Of a stretch of DNA of 64,000 bases, positions 8,349-16,941 are shown one piece after another; within the stretch, counting starts at the first letter, position 1; every line of letters starts with the position of its first letter. The DNA is from Gaiellaceae bacterium (GTDB lineage: Bacteria; Actinomycetota; Thermoleophilia; Gaiellales; Gaiellaceae), in the NCBI GenBank assembly GCA_021323315.1, contig JAJTCQ010000008.1, positions 30,160 to 94,159 on the forward strand. The letters run 5' to 3'. The notes under the pieces were generated by a model that was given only the letters and a program-made list of their open reading frames with translations, was not told where the DNA came from and made no database searches. Both the position numbers and the translations under genes were made by a program.

Positions 8349-9284
8349 ATGTGCGGCATCGCAGGGATCATCTACCGGGACGGCTCGGAGCACGCCATCG
8401 GCGCCGAGATGACGCGGATGCTCCAGTCGATGAAGCACCGCGGGCCCGACTCGACCGGCTTTGCGTTGTACGGGAACGGCGAGAACGGCAACCTCGTCAT
8501 GCGCTACAAGCTCGCGGACGCGAACACGCCCCGCGACTTCGACTTCGAGGATCGCCTCCGTAGGCATCGCACCGAGGTCGAGGCACGACTCGTTGCGCTC
8601 GGCGGCCGCATCGACGAGGTCGAGGAGGAGACGCCGTACGCATTCCGCGTCTCGTTCGGCTACGACGGCGACCTGAAGCTGCTCGCCGACTTCGTCGAGG
8701 ACATCCCCGAGGCCGAGGTGCTCTCGCTCGGCCGCGCGCTCGAGATCGTCAAGGACCTGGGCGACGCCGAGTCCGTCCACGATCAGTACGGCCTCGCCGA
8801 CTTCAAGGGCACGCACGCGATCGGGCACGTGCGCATGGCGACGGAGTCGGAGGTCGATATCGCCGGCGCGCACCCGTACTGGGCGTATCCCTACTCCGAC
8901 GTCGCGGTCGTGCACAACGGCCAGCTCACGAACTACTTCATGTGGCGCCGCCGGCTCGAGCGCGCAGGTCGCCGCTTCATGTCCGAGTGCGACTCGGAGA
9001 TCATCGCCGTCTACCTCGCGGAGGAGATGTCGAAGGGCGCCTCCCTCCAGGAGTCGATGCACAAGTCGCTCGACGAGCTCGACGGCGTCTTCACGTACAT
9101 CGCGGTGACGAAGGACGAGCTCGGCGTCGCGAAGGACGAGCTCGCCGCGAAGCCGCTCGTGCTCTACGAATCCGACGACCTCGTCGCGCTCGCCTCCGAG
9201 GAGATCGCGATCCGGCAGCTCGTGGACCACGAGATCGAGACGTACGACCCGTACGAGCGGGAAGTGTTGGTTTGGCAGCGGTAG
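8349..9284 (+). CDS. Class II glutamine amidotransferase subunit (MgsA/GlxB-like), cassette 1
   Basis: 311 residues starting MCGIAGIIYRDG, so the catalytic nucleophile is Cys2 after Met removal. Further Ntn-amidotransferase motifs are MKHRGPDSTGFALYG, AIGHVRMATESEVD, VVHNGQLTNY and SECDSEIIAVYL. An extra acidic stretch (about residues 60-150) separates the first strands from the core, as in stand-alone GlxB/MgsA proteins. It would release the amide nitrogen (or alkylamine) of a gamma-glutamyl substrate for channelling to the FMN subunit. It follows the synthetase by 21 bases and overlaps the GXGXG gene. Confidence 0.85.
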   Translation: MCGIAGIIYRDGSEHAIGAEMTRMLQSMKHRGPDSTGFALYGNGENGNLVMRYKLADANTPRDFDFEDRLRRHRTEVEARLVALGGRIDEVEEETPYAFRVSFGYDGDLKLLADFVEDIPEAEVLSLGRALEIVKDLGDAESVHDQYGLADFKGTHAIGHVRMATESEVDIAGAHPYWAYPYSDVAVVHNGQLTNYFMWRRRLERAGRRFMSECDSEIIAVYLAEEMSKGASLQESMHKSLDELDGVFTYIAVTKDELGVAKDELAAKPLVLYESDDLVALASEEIAIRQLVDHEIETYDPYEREVLVWQR

Positions 9285-10060
9285 GCGAGCGGCAGATCTC
9301 GTACGACGCGCGCGGGCTCGCCGAGCCGGTCGCGGATGCACCGAGAACCGCGGTCGTCGAGGACGGCGTCGCGACCTTCGACGCGCGCGAGCTCACGACG
9401 CGGACGATCAACCTCGAGCTCCGCCGACTCCTGTACGAGGAAGGCGTCGGAGAGGTCGTCGTCCAGAACCCGCAGGGCCGCCATTCGCTCGGAGTCGGGA
9501 TCCTGCGCCGCTGCCGGATCCGCTTCGAGGGCTCGCTCGGCTACTTCGCGTGCGGGCTGATCGACGGGCCGGAGATCCACATCACGGGCCGAGTGGGCTG
9601 GTCCGCCTGCGAGAACATGATGTCCGGCGTCGTCGTCGTCGACGGGAACGGCGGCTCGCTCACCGGCGCTGCCATGCGTGGAGGCGACCTTCTGGTGAAG
9701 GGCCGTGTCGGAGCGCGCACCGGGATCGACCAGAAGGGCGGCACGATCATCATCGGCGGGTCGGTCGGCTCGATGACCGGGTTCATGATGCAGCGCGGAC
9801 GCATGATCATCTGCGGCGACGCCGGCCCGGGCCTCGGCGACTCGATGTACGACGGCACGATCTACGTCGCGGGCACGGTGAAGTCGCTCGGCATCGACTG
9901 CGTGCCCGGCGAGTGGACGGACGCGGACACCGAGCTCATCGAGCGGAAGTTCCGGATCTACGGTCTCGGCTCTCCGCCGGAGTTCCAGAAGTTCGTGTGC
10001 GGGAAGGTCCTCTACAACTACGACTCGCTCGAGCCCTCCGAGAAGAAGCTGGTGATCTAG
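9272..10060 (+). CDS. GXGXG-domain subunit of split glutamate synthase (MgsB/GlxC-like), cassette 1
   Basis: 262 residues from TTG 9272, chosen because GGGAAG sits 7 bases upstream and no ATG/GTG gives a better fit; it overlaps the preceding stop by 13 bases. The core is a right-handed beta-helix with repeated Gly-rich turns (GYFACGLIDGPEIHITGRVG, ENMMSGVVVVDGNGGS, GGTIIIGGSVGSMTGFM, GDAGPGLGDSMYDG), equivalent to the C-terminal domain of GltB. In split enzymes it is a structural subunit linking amidotransferase and FMN domains. It is slightly longer than the cassette-2 copy (238). Confidence 0.85.
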   Translation: MAAVGERQISYDARGLAEPVADAPRTAVVEDGVATFDARELTTRTINLELRRLLYEEGVGEVVVQNPQGRHSLGVGILRRCRIRFEGSLGYFACGLIDGPEIHITGRVGWSACENMMSGVVVVDGNGGSLTGAAMRGGDLLVKGRVGARTGIDQKGGTIIIGGSVGSMTGFMMQRGRMIICGDAGPGLGDSMYDGTIYVAGTVKSLGIDCVPGEWTDADTELIERKFRIYGLGSPPEFQKFVCGKVLYNYDSLEPSEKKLVI

Positions 10061-11506
10061 ATGCCCACCGAGAACGGCGGCCCGTCCCAGAAGGACGTCC
10101 TCGGTCGCAGCCGCATCTTCACGCCCGAGGTCGTCAACGACATCCACATCAAGGCCGAGCTCGGGCGCTACCGCATGCGGGGCTTCTCGATCTTCAAGCC
10201 GATGCCGCACTGGGACGAGCTCGTGTTCCTTCCCGGCACGCTGACGCGCTTCGTCATCGAGGGCTACCGGGAGAAGTGCGACACGACGACGGTGCTCGGC
10301 GCGCGCTTCGCGAAGAACCCGATGGAGCTCGACATCCCAATCTACATCACCGGCATGTCGTTCGGCGCCCTCTCGCTCGAGGCGAAGATGGCGCTCGCGA
10401 AGGGCGCGTCCATGGCCGGCACGGCAACGTGCTCGGGCGAGGGCGGGATGATCCCGCCGGAGCGCGACTACTCGACGAAGTGGTACTACCAGTGCATCCA
10501 GTCGCGGTACGGGTTCAACCCGCACCACCTGATGCTCGCGGACGCGTGCGAGTTCTTCATCGGGCAGGGCTGCAAGGTCGGCCTCGGCGGCCATCTGATG
10601 GGGCAGAAGGTCACCGAGCAGGTCGCGGAGATGCGCTCGCTCCCTGCGGGGATCGACCAGCGCTCGCCCGCGCGGCACCCCGACTGGCTCGGTCCCGACG
10701 ACCTCTCGCTCAAGGTGCAGGAGATCCGCGAGGCGACCGACTACCGGATCCCGATCCAGCTCAAGCTCGGCGCCTCGCGGGTGTACGACGACGTGCGCAT
10801 GGCCGCGAAGTGCGGGCCGGACATCATCTACCTCGACGGAGCCGAGGGCGGCACCGGCGCCGGCCCGCACATCGCGACCGAGGAGACTGGCATCCCGCTG
10901 ATGGCGGCGATCCCCGAGGCGCGGCGAGCGCTCGAAGACGTCGGACTCGCGGACGAGATCGACCTCGTCGTCGCGGGCGGGATACGCAACGGCGCCGACG
11001 TCGCGAAGTGCCTCGCGCTCGGCGCGAAGGCCGTCGCGCTGGGGCACTCGGCGCTCATGGCGCTGAACTGCAACAAGGAGATCCCTGGCGTCACGGATTA
11101 CGAGGGGACGGTCGGCGTCCCCGCGGGCCAGTGCTACCACTGCCACACCGGCCGCTGCCCGGTGGGCATCACCACCCAGGACCCGGAGCTCCGCAAGCGC
11201 CTGGTCGTCGAGGACGCCGCGAACCGCGTCTACAATTTCCTCACCGCGCTGACCATGGAGCTGCAGATGCTCGCGCGGGCATGCGGCAAGACGAACGTGC
11301 ACTCCCTCGAGCCGGAGGACCTCGCGGCGCTGACGGTCGAGGCCTCGGCGATGGCGCGAGTGCCGCTCGCCGGAACGACCTACACGGTCGGCCAGACCGA
11401 GCGTGAGATCCTCTCCGAGGTGCAGCGCCTGCTCGCGATCAAGGCCGAGGAGGAGCTCGCCGCCAACCCGACCGCGCAGGTCGCCGACCTCCACTCGGTG
11501 GAGTAG
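10061..11506 (+). CDS. FMN-binding glutamate synthase domain subunit (MgsC/GlxD-like) with Fe-S cysteines, cassette 1
   Basis: 481 residues. It matches the central FMN domain of glutamate synthase: YITGMSFGALSLEAKMALAKG, GCKVGLGGHLMGQKV, RSPARHPDWLGPDDL, IYLDGAEGGTGAGP and LVVAGGIRNGADVAKCLALG (flavin and phosphate loops). Near residue 365 it has CYHCHTGRCPVGITTQ, a Cys-x2-Cys-x4-Cys cluster at the place of the GltB [3Fe-4S] ligands; the cassette-2 paralogue has none. It should transfer the amide nitrogen or amine onto 2-oxoglutarate using electrons delivered through the Fe-S centre. It starts immediately after the GXGXG stop, in one operon. Confidence 0.87.
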   Translation: MPTENGGPSQKDVLGRSRIFTPEVVNDIHIKAELGRYRMRGFSIFKPMPHWDELVFLPGTLTRFVIEGYREKCDTTTVLGARFAKNPMELDIPIYITGMSFGALSLEAKMALAKGASMAGTATCSGEGGMIPPERDYSTKWYYQCIQSRYGFNPHHLMLADACEFFIGQGCKVGLGGHLMGQKVTEQVAEMRSLPAGIDQRSPARHPDWLGPDDLSLKVQEIREATDYRIPIQLKLGASRVYDDVRMAAKCGPDIIYLDGAEGGTGAGPHIATEETGIPLMAAIPEARRALEDVGLADEIDLVVAGGIRNGADVAKCLALGAKAVALGHSALMALNCNKEIPGVTDYEGTVGVPAGQCYHCHTGRCPVGITTQDPELRKRLVVEDAANRVYNFLTALTMELQMLARACGKTNVHSLEPEDLAALTVEASAMARVPLAGTTYTVGQTEREILSEVQRLLAIKAEEELAANPTAQVADLHSVE

Positions 11507-11956
11507 ATGAGCTCCCACGATCTCGCCTACACCGAGCCCGAGAAGATCAAGTCGCTCGACGCCGAGTTCCTGTCCGGCCACCGCTTCCCGTACCAGGAGG
11601 ACCTGTCCCTCGTCGAGGACGTCGATCTCATGGCGTCGACGCCGGGCGAGGACATCAACTGGCTCGAGGACGTCGCACTCCTCGAGGAGGACGGCGTGCC
11701 CGCGGTCTTCGACCGCTACTCGAACGCCTTCCTGAAGATCTACTTCCCGATCCCGGAGGGGCGGGAGGACGAGATCGCCCGCAAGGTTCTCGTGACGCAC
11801 CTGCAGTCGGGCAACTCGTACGGCATCCTGCTCAAGGAGCTCCACTGCAAGTTCCCCCAGCCCGAGCTCGGCCCGTGGGTCGAGGGCTCGAGGACCGTCG
11901 GCACGGACTACTCGCCGCCCGTCCTTGAGGGCTGGGAAAAACCCGCCGGGCATTAG
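11507..11956 (+). CDS. Unrecognised acidic 149-aa protein, last gene of cassette 1
   Basis: Starts with ATG directly after the stop of the FMN subunit gene, so it is almost certainly translated with the cassette. The N-terminal half is acidic and extended (EPEKIKSLDAEF, YQEDLSLVEDVDLMAS, DINWLEDVALLEEDG). The C-terminal half looks folded (FDRYSNAFLKIYFPIPEG, IARKVLVTHLQSGNSYGIL, LHCKFPQPELGPW). No signal peptide, membrane helix or cofactor motif is visible; there is a single cysteine. I do not recognise a family. Its position suggests an accessory or regulatory subunit of the split synthase. Cassette 2 has no equivalent. Confidence 0.8.
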   Translation: MSSHDLAYTEPEKIKSLDAEFLSGHRFPYQEDLSLVEDVDLMASTPGEDINWLEDVALLEEDGVPAVFDRYSNAFLKIYFPIPEGREDEIARKVLVTHLQSGNSYGILLKELHCKFPQPELGPWVEGSRTVGTDYSPPVLEGWEKPAGH

Positions 11957-12070
11957 CCGAGTTGCGAGACGCCGCCTCGGCATCGAGCATCGCCGACGGC
12001 GACGAACCCGCCGACGGCACGAACCGCGACAGGATGAGAGGCGCGTGTTGTTCACGCGGGTGGAGATAAC

Positions 12071-12790
12071 GTGCCGCGCGTCGTGCGAGCACTCGTCCTT
12101 CAGCACATCGCCTGCGAGCCACCCGGGGTGTTCGAGGACGTGCTGCGCGAGCGCGACGTCGAGCTTCACCGCGTCGAGCTCGACGAAGGGGACGCACTGC
12201 CCGACTGGCGCGACTTCGATGCGATCGTCGCGATGGGCGGACCGATGTCCGTCAACGACGACGCGGAGCTTCCGTGGCTGAGAGAGGAAAGGGGGGCGAT
12301 CGGCGATGCGGTTCGCGCCGGGAGGCCGTACTGGGGAGTCTGCCTCGGGGTCCAGCTCCTGGCCGCGTCGCTCGGTGCTCGCGTCTATCCGGGGCCGGAG
12401 CCCGAGGTGGGGCTACTGCCTGTGAGCATGACGGGCGAAGCTCGCTCGGATCCAGTATTCGGCGAAGCACCGCACGAGCTCGTGACGCTGCAGTGGCACG
12501 GCGACACGTTCGAGCTCCCGGACGGCGCGGTCCGACTCGCGAGCTCGCCCGCGTACGCGAACCAGGCCTTCCGCTTCGAGCGCGCGTACGGCGTCCAGTT
12601 CCACCTCGAGGTCTCGGCCGAGATGGCGCGCGAGTGGGCCGAGGTGCCCGCGTACGTGAGCTCGCTCGAGCGGACGCTCGGCGCGGACGGCGCTCCCGCC
12701 TTCCTCGCGTCGATCGAGGAGAAGGCCGACCAGATGCGCGCCGCTGGACGCTCGCTCTTCGAGCGCTGGCTCGACCGCGTCGCGACATGA
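12071..12790 (+). CDS. Class I glutamine amidotransferase (GMP-synthase-like)
   Basis: 239 residues from GTG 12071. A Rossmann-like class I GATase fold: IVAMGGPMSVNDDAELPWL, the nucleophile elbow YWGVCLGVQLLAASLG (Cys near 95), LQWHGDTFELPDG and the His/Glu pair in GVQFHLEVSAEMA. Stand-alone members hydrolyse glutamine or gamma-glutamyl amides, or serve an unlinked synthetase. It lies 114 bases after cassette 1 on the same strand, so a role in hydrolysing a gamma-glutamyl amide made there is plausible but inferred. A C-terminal helical extension (about 195-239) is seen in many stand-alone members. Confidence 0.87.
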   Translation: MPRVVRALVLQHIACEPPGVFEDVLRERDVELHRVELDEGDALPDWRDFDAIVAMGGPMSVNDDAELPWLREERGAIGDAVRAGRPYWGVCLGVQLLAASLGARVYPGPEPEVGLLPVSMTGEARSDPVFGEAPHELVTLQWHGDTFELPDGAVRLASSPAYANQAFRFERAYGVQFHLEVSAEMAREWAEVPAYVSSLERTLGADGAPAFLASIEEKADQMRAAGRSLFERWLDRVAT

Positions 12791-12800
12791 CAGGGAAAGC

Positions 12801-12854
12801 CGGGACCGGCTCCCGAAGGGCACTCACCACGAAGCCTCGCGGTCGGCGGGCTTC
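12801..12854. terminator. Tandem small hairpins between convergent genes
   Basis: Two inverted repeats lie between the convergent amidotransferase and YidB-like genes: CGGGA-ccggc-TCCCG (12801-12815) and GAAGCC (12831-12836) pairing with GGCTTC (12849-12854). There is no T-tract, so factor-independent termination is uncertain, but the position suits a bidirectional terminator. Confidence 0.35.
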
Positions 12855-12876
12855 GCACTGAGACCGGTCGCGGTCG

Positions 12877-13218
12877 CTAGGTAGAGACCGGAACCTTCCC
12901 TTCCGGAGTCACCTTGTCGATGACATCCTGTAGGACGTCGGCCGTTCTCTGCGCAGCCGTGTCGACGTCGACCCCGGCCTTGTCCGCCACCGCCTGCAGC
13001 TTCTGGGGATCCACCGTCTTCTTGATGTCCTCGGCAGTCGCCGGCGTGTTCGGGCCGGTCGAGATCCACGAGTCCACCTTGTCCCCGAGACCGCTCGACT
13101 CGAACTTCTGCCTGAGCGAGCTCACGTCGATGTCGCCGACCAGGTCCTTGAGCTGGCTCTGCAGCTTGCCCGTGTCACCGGTCGAGATTGCCGCCTTCAG
13201 GTCGTCGAAGGGGCTCAT
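12877..13218 (-). CDS. YidB-like/DUF937-type small protein
   Basis: 113 residues from the ATG at 13216-13218 with AGGAAGGAG upstream; the longer frame to 13623 is an upstream read-through. It reads MSPFDDLKAAISTGD, then helices with LKDLVGDIDVSSLRQKFESS, a GLGDKVDSWISTG loop and TAEDIKKTVDPQKLQAVADK. The GLGD-x3-SWI-STG-x-N pattern is the hallmark of the YidB/DUF937 family. It is cytosolic, helical and of unknown biochemical function. No operon partner: flanking genes are convergent or divergent. Confidence 0.75.
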   Translation of the reverse strand: MSPFDDLKAAISTGDTGKLQSQLKDLVGDIDVSSLRQKFESSGLGDKVDSWISTGPNTPATAEDIKKTVDPQKLQAVADKAGVDVDTAAQRTADVLQDVIDKVTPEGKVPVST

Positions 13219-13399
13219 GTCCACTCCTTCCTGACGCAGATAGGGCACTTCTCGCATGCCCCGTGCCGCACGCCGAAACCGACCAGCGGGTCGACGACTG
13301 GAGTCGACCGCGATGAGCGACGTAGCGCCGCGTGGCGCTGCCTCTGCGGGGCGGTGAGCTACGACTGCGCGGGTCGCTGCGCGCCATCTGCGTCTGGCA

Positions 13400-15472
13400 T
13401 TGCCCCGAGTGCAGCATTGGAGCGGTGCTGGACCGAGGCTTGTTGCGAAGTCGGCACGGAGACCGCCCGAAGCGATTCCTATACTCGCCCGCCTGACCGA
13501 TCTCGCCTCCCCGCTCCGCGAGCTCTTCGGCTTCGACGCCTTCCGGCAAGGGCAGGAGGACGTCGTCCGCGCCGCGATCGCCGGGCGAGACACGCTCGCG
13601 CTGATGCCGACCGGGTCGGGCAAGTCGCTGACCTACCAGCTCGCGGCGATGCTCCGCCCGGAGCCCACGCTCGTCCTCTCGCCGCTCATCGCGCTGATGA
13701 AGGACCAGGTGGACAAGCTTCCGCACCAGATCGCCGCGACGGCGACCTTCGTGAACTCGTCCCTCTCGCAGGATGAGACGGCGGAGCGCCTCGCAGCGGT
13801 CGAGCTGGGCGAGACGCGGCTCGTCTACGCGGCGCCGGAACGACTCCGCCAGGCGCGCTTCGTCGAGCTCCTCTCGACAGTCGGGATCGGGCTCGTCGTG
13901 GTGGACGAGGTGCACTGCGTGAGCATGTGGGGGCACGACTTCCGCCCCGACTACCTCTTCATCCGGCGCGGCCTCGAGGCACTCGGCGACCCGACGCTCC
14001 TCGGAATGACGGCGACGGCGACGCCGGAGACCGCACGCGACATCGGGCACGCGCTCGGGCGCGAGCTCGAGGTCGTGCACACGAGCGTCGTGCGCCCGAA
14101 TCTCCGCTACGACGTGCAAGAGGTCGCGAACGCCGAGGATCGAATCGAGATACTCGTCGAGCGCCTGCGCACGCTCCGCGGCGGCTCCGCGATCGTCTAC
14201 TCCAGATCGCGCCGCTCGACCGAGGAGCTGGCACGCGTCCTGCGCGGCCACGGCTTCCGCACCGAGCACTACCACGCGGGCCTCCAGCCGGCCGAGCGGA
14301 CCCGCGTCCAGGACGACTTCGTCGCCGATCGCGCGCAGGTCGTCGTCGCCACCACTGCCTTCGGGATGGGCATCGACAAGCCCGACGTGCGGCTCGTCTG
14401 TCTCGTGAGCTACCCGGACTCGCTCGAGGGTTACGTGCAGATGGTCGGACGAGCCGGGCGCGACGGCGAGCCGAGCCAGACGCTCCTGCTGGCGAGCCCC
14501 GCGGACGCAGGGACGCTCAGGCGCTTCGCGGTCGCCGACGTGCCCTCGCTGACGGAGCTTCGCTCGGTCTACGGCGCGCTCCGGGTCGCGCAGGGCCTCG
14601 TCGATCCCGACGAGCTCTCCGCCGTGGTGCCCGATCGCGACGCACGCGTGCTCGTCGGGATGCTCGAGCAGGCGGGTCTCCTCCGTCGCGACTTCGACGA
14701 AGGACGACGCATGCGGATCTCGCTCGATGCCGCGCCGCGCGACGCGCCCGAGCGCGTCGAGACGCTGCTGGAGCGCGCGCGGCTCGTCGCGGAGTCGCGT
14801 GCGGACCGGGTCGTCGCGTTCGCCGAGACGCGCGTCTGCCGCCACGAGCAGGTCGCCGTGCACTTCGGGGAGCGGTTCGACGCGCCGTGTGGAAGCTGCG
14901 ACGTGTGCGCCCCGCTCGCGCGTGGATCGGCGTCGATCTCGAGCCCGCCACCTCCCCTGCCGGAGGACGTCGGAGTTGCGATCGTCGACGCCGTCGCGTC
15001 GCTCACCTGGCCGCTCGGGCGACGGAGCCTCCTGGCGACGCTCCGCGGGTCGTTGAAGGCGCCGCCGTCGGCGCGCAGGTCGCTCGCGTACCGGATCCTC
15101 GCGGCCGCAAGCGACGCCGAAGTGCGTCGCTGGGTCGAGCTCGTCCAGCGGTCAGGAGCTTTAGTCGAGGTGACCACGCCTGACGGGTTCCGCGTCCTCC
15201 ACGTCGATCCGGCCGTACCGCCGCCGCGCATCGGAACCGGCATGGCCGCCGACGTCGACGAGGACCTCGTCGCGCGACTGCGCAGCTGGCGCCTGGAGCG
15301 CTCGCAGGAGGACGCCGTGCCGGCCTACGTGGTCCTCCACGACGCCACGCTGCGCGAGCTTGCGGCAGTTCGTCCACGGACGCTCGACGAGCTCGCAGGG
15401 ATCAAGGGATTCGGCCCGGTGAAGGTCGACCGCTACGGCGACGCCCTGCTCGCCGTTCTCGCCACGGCCTAG
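13400..15472 (+). CDS. recQ: ATP-dependent DNA helicase RecQ
   Basis: About 690 residues if TTG 13400 is used (GTG 13409 is an alternative); confident homology begins near residue 30 at LASPLRELFGFDAFRQGQ. Helicase motifs: LMPTGSGKSLTYQLAAM (Walker A), VVVDEVHCVSMWGHDFRPDY (DEVH box in place of DEAH), LGMTATATPETARDI and GMGIDKPDVRLV with MVGRAGRDGEPS (arginine finger region). A Cys cluster CRHEQVAVHFGERF...CGSCDVC marks the zinc-binding subdomain. The C-terminal HRDC domain includes LDELAGIKGFGPVKVDRYG. It unwinds DNA 3' to 5' in recombination and fork repair. The exact start is uncertain. Confidence 0.93.
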   Translation: MPRVQHWSGAGPRLVAKSARRPPEAIPILARLTDLASPLRELFGFDAFRQGQEDVVRAAIAGRDTLALMPTGSGKSLTYQLAAMLRPEPTLVLSPLIALMKDQVDKLPHQIAATATFVNSSLSQDETAERLAAVELGETRLVYAAPERLRQARFVELLSTVGIGLVVVDEVHCVSMWGHDFRPDYLFIRRGLEALGDPTLLGMTATATPETARDIGHALGRELEVVHTSVVRPNLRYDVQEVANAEDRIEILVERLRTLRGGSAIVYSRSRRSTEELARVLRGHGFRTEHYHAGLQPAERTRVQDDFVADRAQVVVATTAFGMGIDKPDVRLVCLVSYPDSLEGYVQMVGRAGRDGEPSQTLLLASPADAGTLRRFAVADVPSLTELRSVYGALRVAQGLVDPDELSAVVPDRDARVLVGMLEQAGLLRRDFDEGRRMRISLDAAPRDAPERVETLLERARLVAESRADRVVAFAETRVCRHEQVAVHFGERFDAPCGSCDVCAPLARGSASISSPPPPLPEDVGVAIVDAVASLTWPLGRRSLLATLRGSLKAPPSARRSLAYRILAAASDAEVRRWVELVQRSGALVEVTTPDGFRVLHVDPAVPPPRIGTGMAADVDEDLVARLRSWRLERSQEDAVPAYVVLHDATLRELAAVRPRTLDELAGIKGFGPVKVDRYGDALLAVLATA

Positions 15473-15539
15473 TTCTTGCCGCAACTCGTCGGCACTGCCT
15501 AGGATGAACGGCGAGAACGCCAATCCGGTGGAGGTGAGC

Positions 15540-16940
15540 ATGTCCGAGAAGATGTGGGGAGGAGAGCCGTTCTGGGGGCTCGGCTACGAATGGGATCCGG
15601 ACTGGGTCCTGACCGACCGCCAGAAGGAGCTCCGCGCGACGCTGATCGAGCTCTGCGAGAAGGAGATGCGCGCGAACGCGAAGCGCTCCGACGACGAGCT
15701 GCTGTTTCCGCGTCGCAACCTCGAGCTTCTCGGCGAGCACGGGTTCCTCGCCCTCACCGTGCCGGAGGAGTACGGCGGGCTCGGCGAGAACCACGTCGCC
15801 TACTCGATGACCTGCGAGACGATCGCGCGCTACGGGTGCGCGTCCACGGCGATGTGTTACGTCATGCACATCGGGGCCGTGAACGCGATCATGCTCCGTC
15901 CCACCGACGAGCTGGTCGAGCGCTACATCCGACCGCTCAGCTCCGGGAAGATCGGCACGCTCTCCTACTCCGACCCGGAGACCGGCTCGCACTTCTGGTA
16001 CCCGATCTCGTCCGGGGCCGAGCGCGTGAACGGCGGGTTCAAGGTGCGCAAGAAGGCGTCGTGGACGACCTCGGCCGGCTTTGCCGACTTCTACGTCGTG
16101 CAGACGACGAGCCCTGACTTCTCGGGCTACGACGACCTCTCCGTCTTCGTGATCGACGGCGAGGAGGCGCAGGCGCAGCCAGCGCTCTGGGACGCGCTCG
16201 GGCTCCGCGGGAACCAGTCCGGCCCGCTCGAGGTGCCCGACGTCGAGATCTCCGGTGACCAGATCGTGGGCCCCGTCGGCGACGGCGCGGCGTCGAACGA
16301 CGAATCCGTCGACCCCTGGTTCCTCATCGGCTCCTCGTCGGTGTGGAACGGCATTGCCCTCGGCACCATCGACATCGCGAAACGGCACACGACGCGCAAG
16401 CGCCATGTCGACGTCGGATTGCGCGTCGCCGACTACCCGACGATCCAGGACTACGTCGGCGAGGCGCTCATGGACACGAACGCGTCCCGCCTCTTCGTCC
16501 TCTCCGTCGCCCAGGCGATGGACGACGCGACCGACAACAACACGAAGGTGCTCGCCGTCGGCGAGCTCGCGCGCGCCGACTTCCTGCACTGGGCCTGGCA
16601 GATCAAGTTCGAGGCAGCGAAGAACGTCGCCCACGTCGTGGACAAGATGCTCCACGCCTGCGGAGGTTCCGGATACAAGCGCGACATGGAGCTCGAGCGC
16701 TACCTCCGCGACGCCAAGGCTGGCTGGGTCATGGGGCCGACGAACGAGGTGCTCCGCCAGTTCGTCGGCAAGGCCGTCCTCCTCGGCTTCGAGGCGCTCG
16801 ACTACTGGAACCAGTCGTACAACCGCCGCGCCGTCGAGAACGAGGTGAAGAAGCTCGACGCGGAGGGCAAGCGCGAGCTGGCCGAGAAGCTCATGGCCGA
16901 GGCGGCCGAGATGGAGGCGAAGGCGCCCGCGAAGGCCTGA
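15540..16940 (+). CDS. Acyl-CoA dehydrogenase family flavoprotein
   Basis: 466 residues from ATG 15540, which has GTGGAGGTGA immediately upstream; ATG 15504 is less well placed. The N-terminal helical domain contains LFPRRNLELLGEHGFLALTVPEEYGGLGENHV. The central beta domain has LSYSDPETGSHFWYP and KKASWTTSAGFADFYVV. The C-terminal helical domain contains MLHACGGSGYKRDMELERYLRDAKAG and MGPTNEVLR, typical FAD/oligomer contacts. The family oxidises acyl-CoA or other carbon substrates with FAD. I cannot place the catalytic base or substrate. A 1-base gap to the DUF1989-GcvT gene suggests one operon and hence a role linked to amine or C1 metabolism. Confidence 0.85.
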   Translation: MSEKMWGGEPFWGLGYEWDPDWVLTDRQKELRATLIELCEKEMRANAKRSDDELLFPRRNLELLGEHGFLALTVPEEYGGLGENHVAYSMTCETIARYGCASTAMCYVMHIGAVNAIMLRPTDELVERYIRPLSSGKIGTLSYSDPETGSHFWYPISSGAERVNGGFKVRKKASWTTSAGFADFYVVQTTSPDFSGYDDLSVFVIDGEEAQAQPALWDALGLRGNQSGPLEVPDVEISGDQIVGPVGDGAASNDESVDPWFLIGSSSVWNGIALGTIDIAKRHTTRKRHVDVGLRVADYPTIQDYVGEALMDTNASRLFVLSVAQAMDDATDNNTKVLAVGELARADFLHWAWQIKFEAAKNVAHVVDKMLHACGGSGYKRDMELERYLRDAKAGWVMGPTNEVLRQFVGKAVLLGFEALDYWNQSYNRRAVENEVKKLDAEGKRELAEKLMAEAAEMEAKAPAKA

Positions 16941-16941
16941 C

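Noticed and set aside
9164-12169. 1001-codon open frame on the minus strand across cassette 1
   Set aside because: It is antisense to four well-supported genes, is rich in Arg/Asp/Leu/Val repeats typical of reverse frames of high-GC genes, and shows no family motif.
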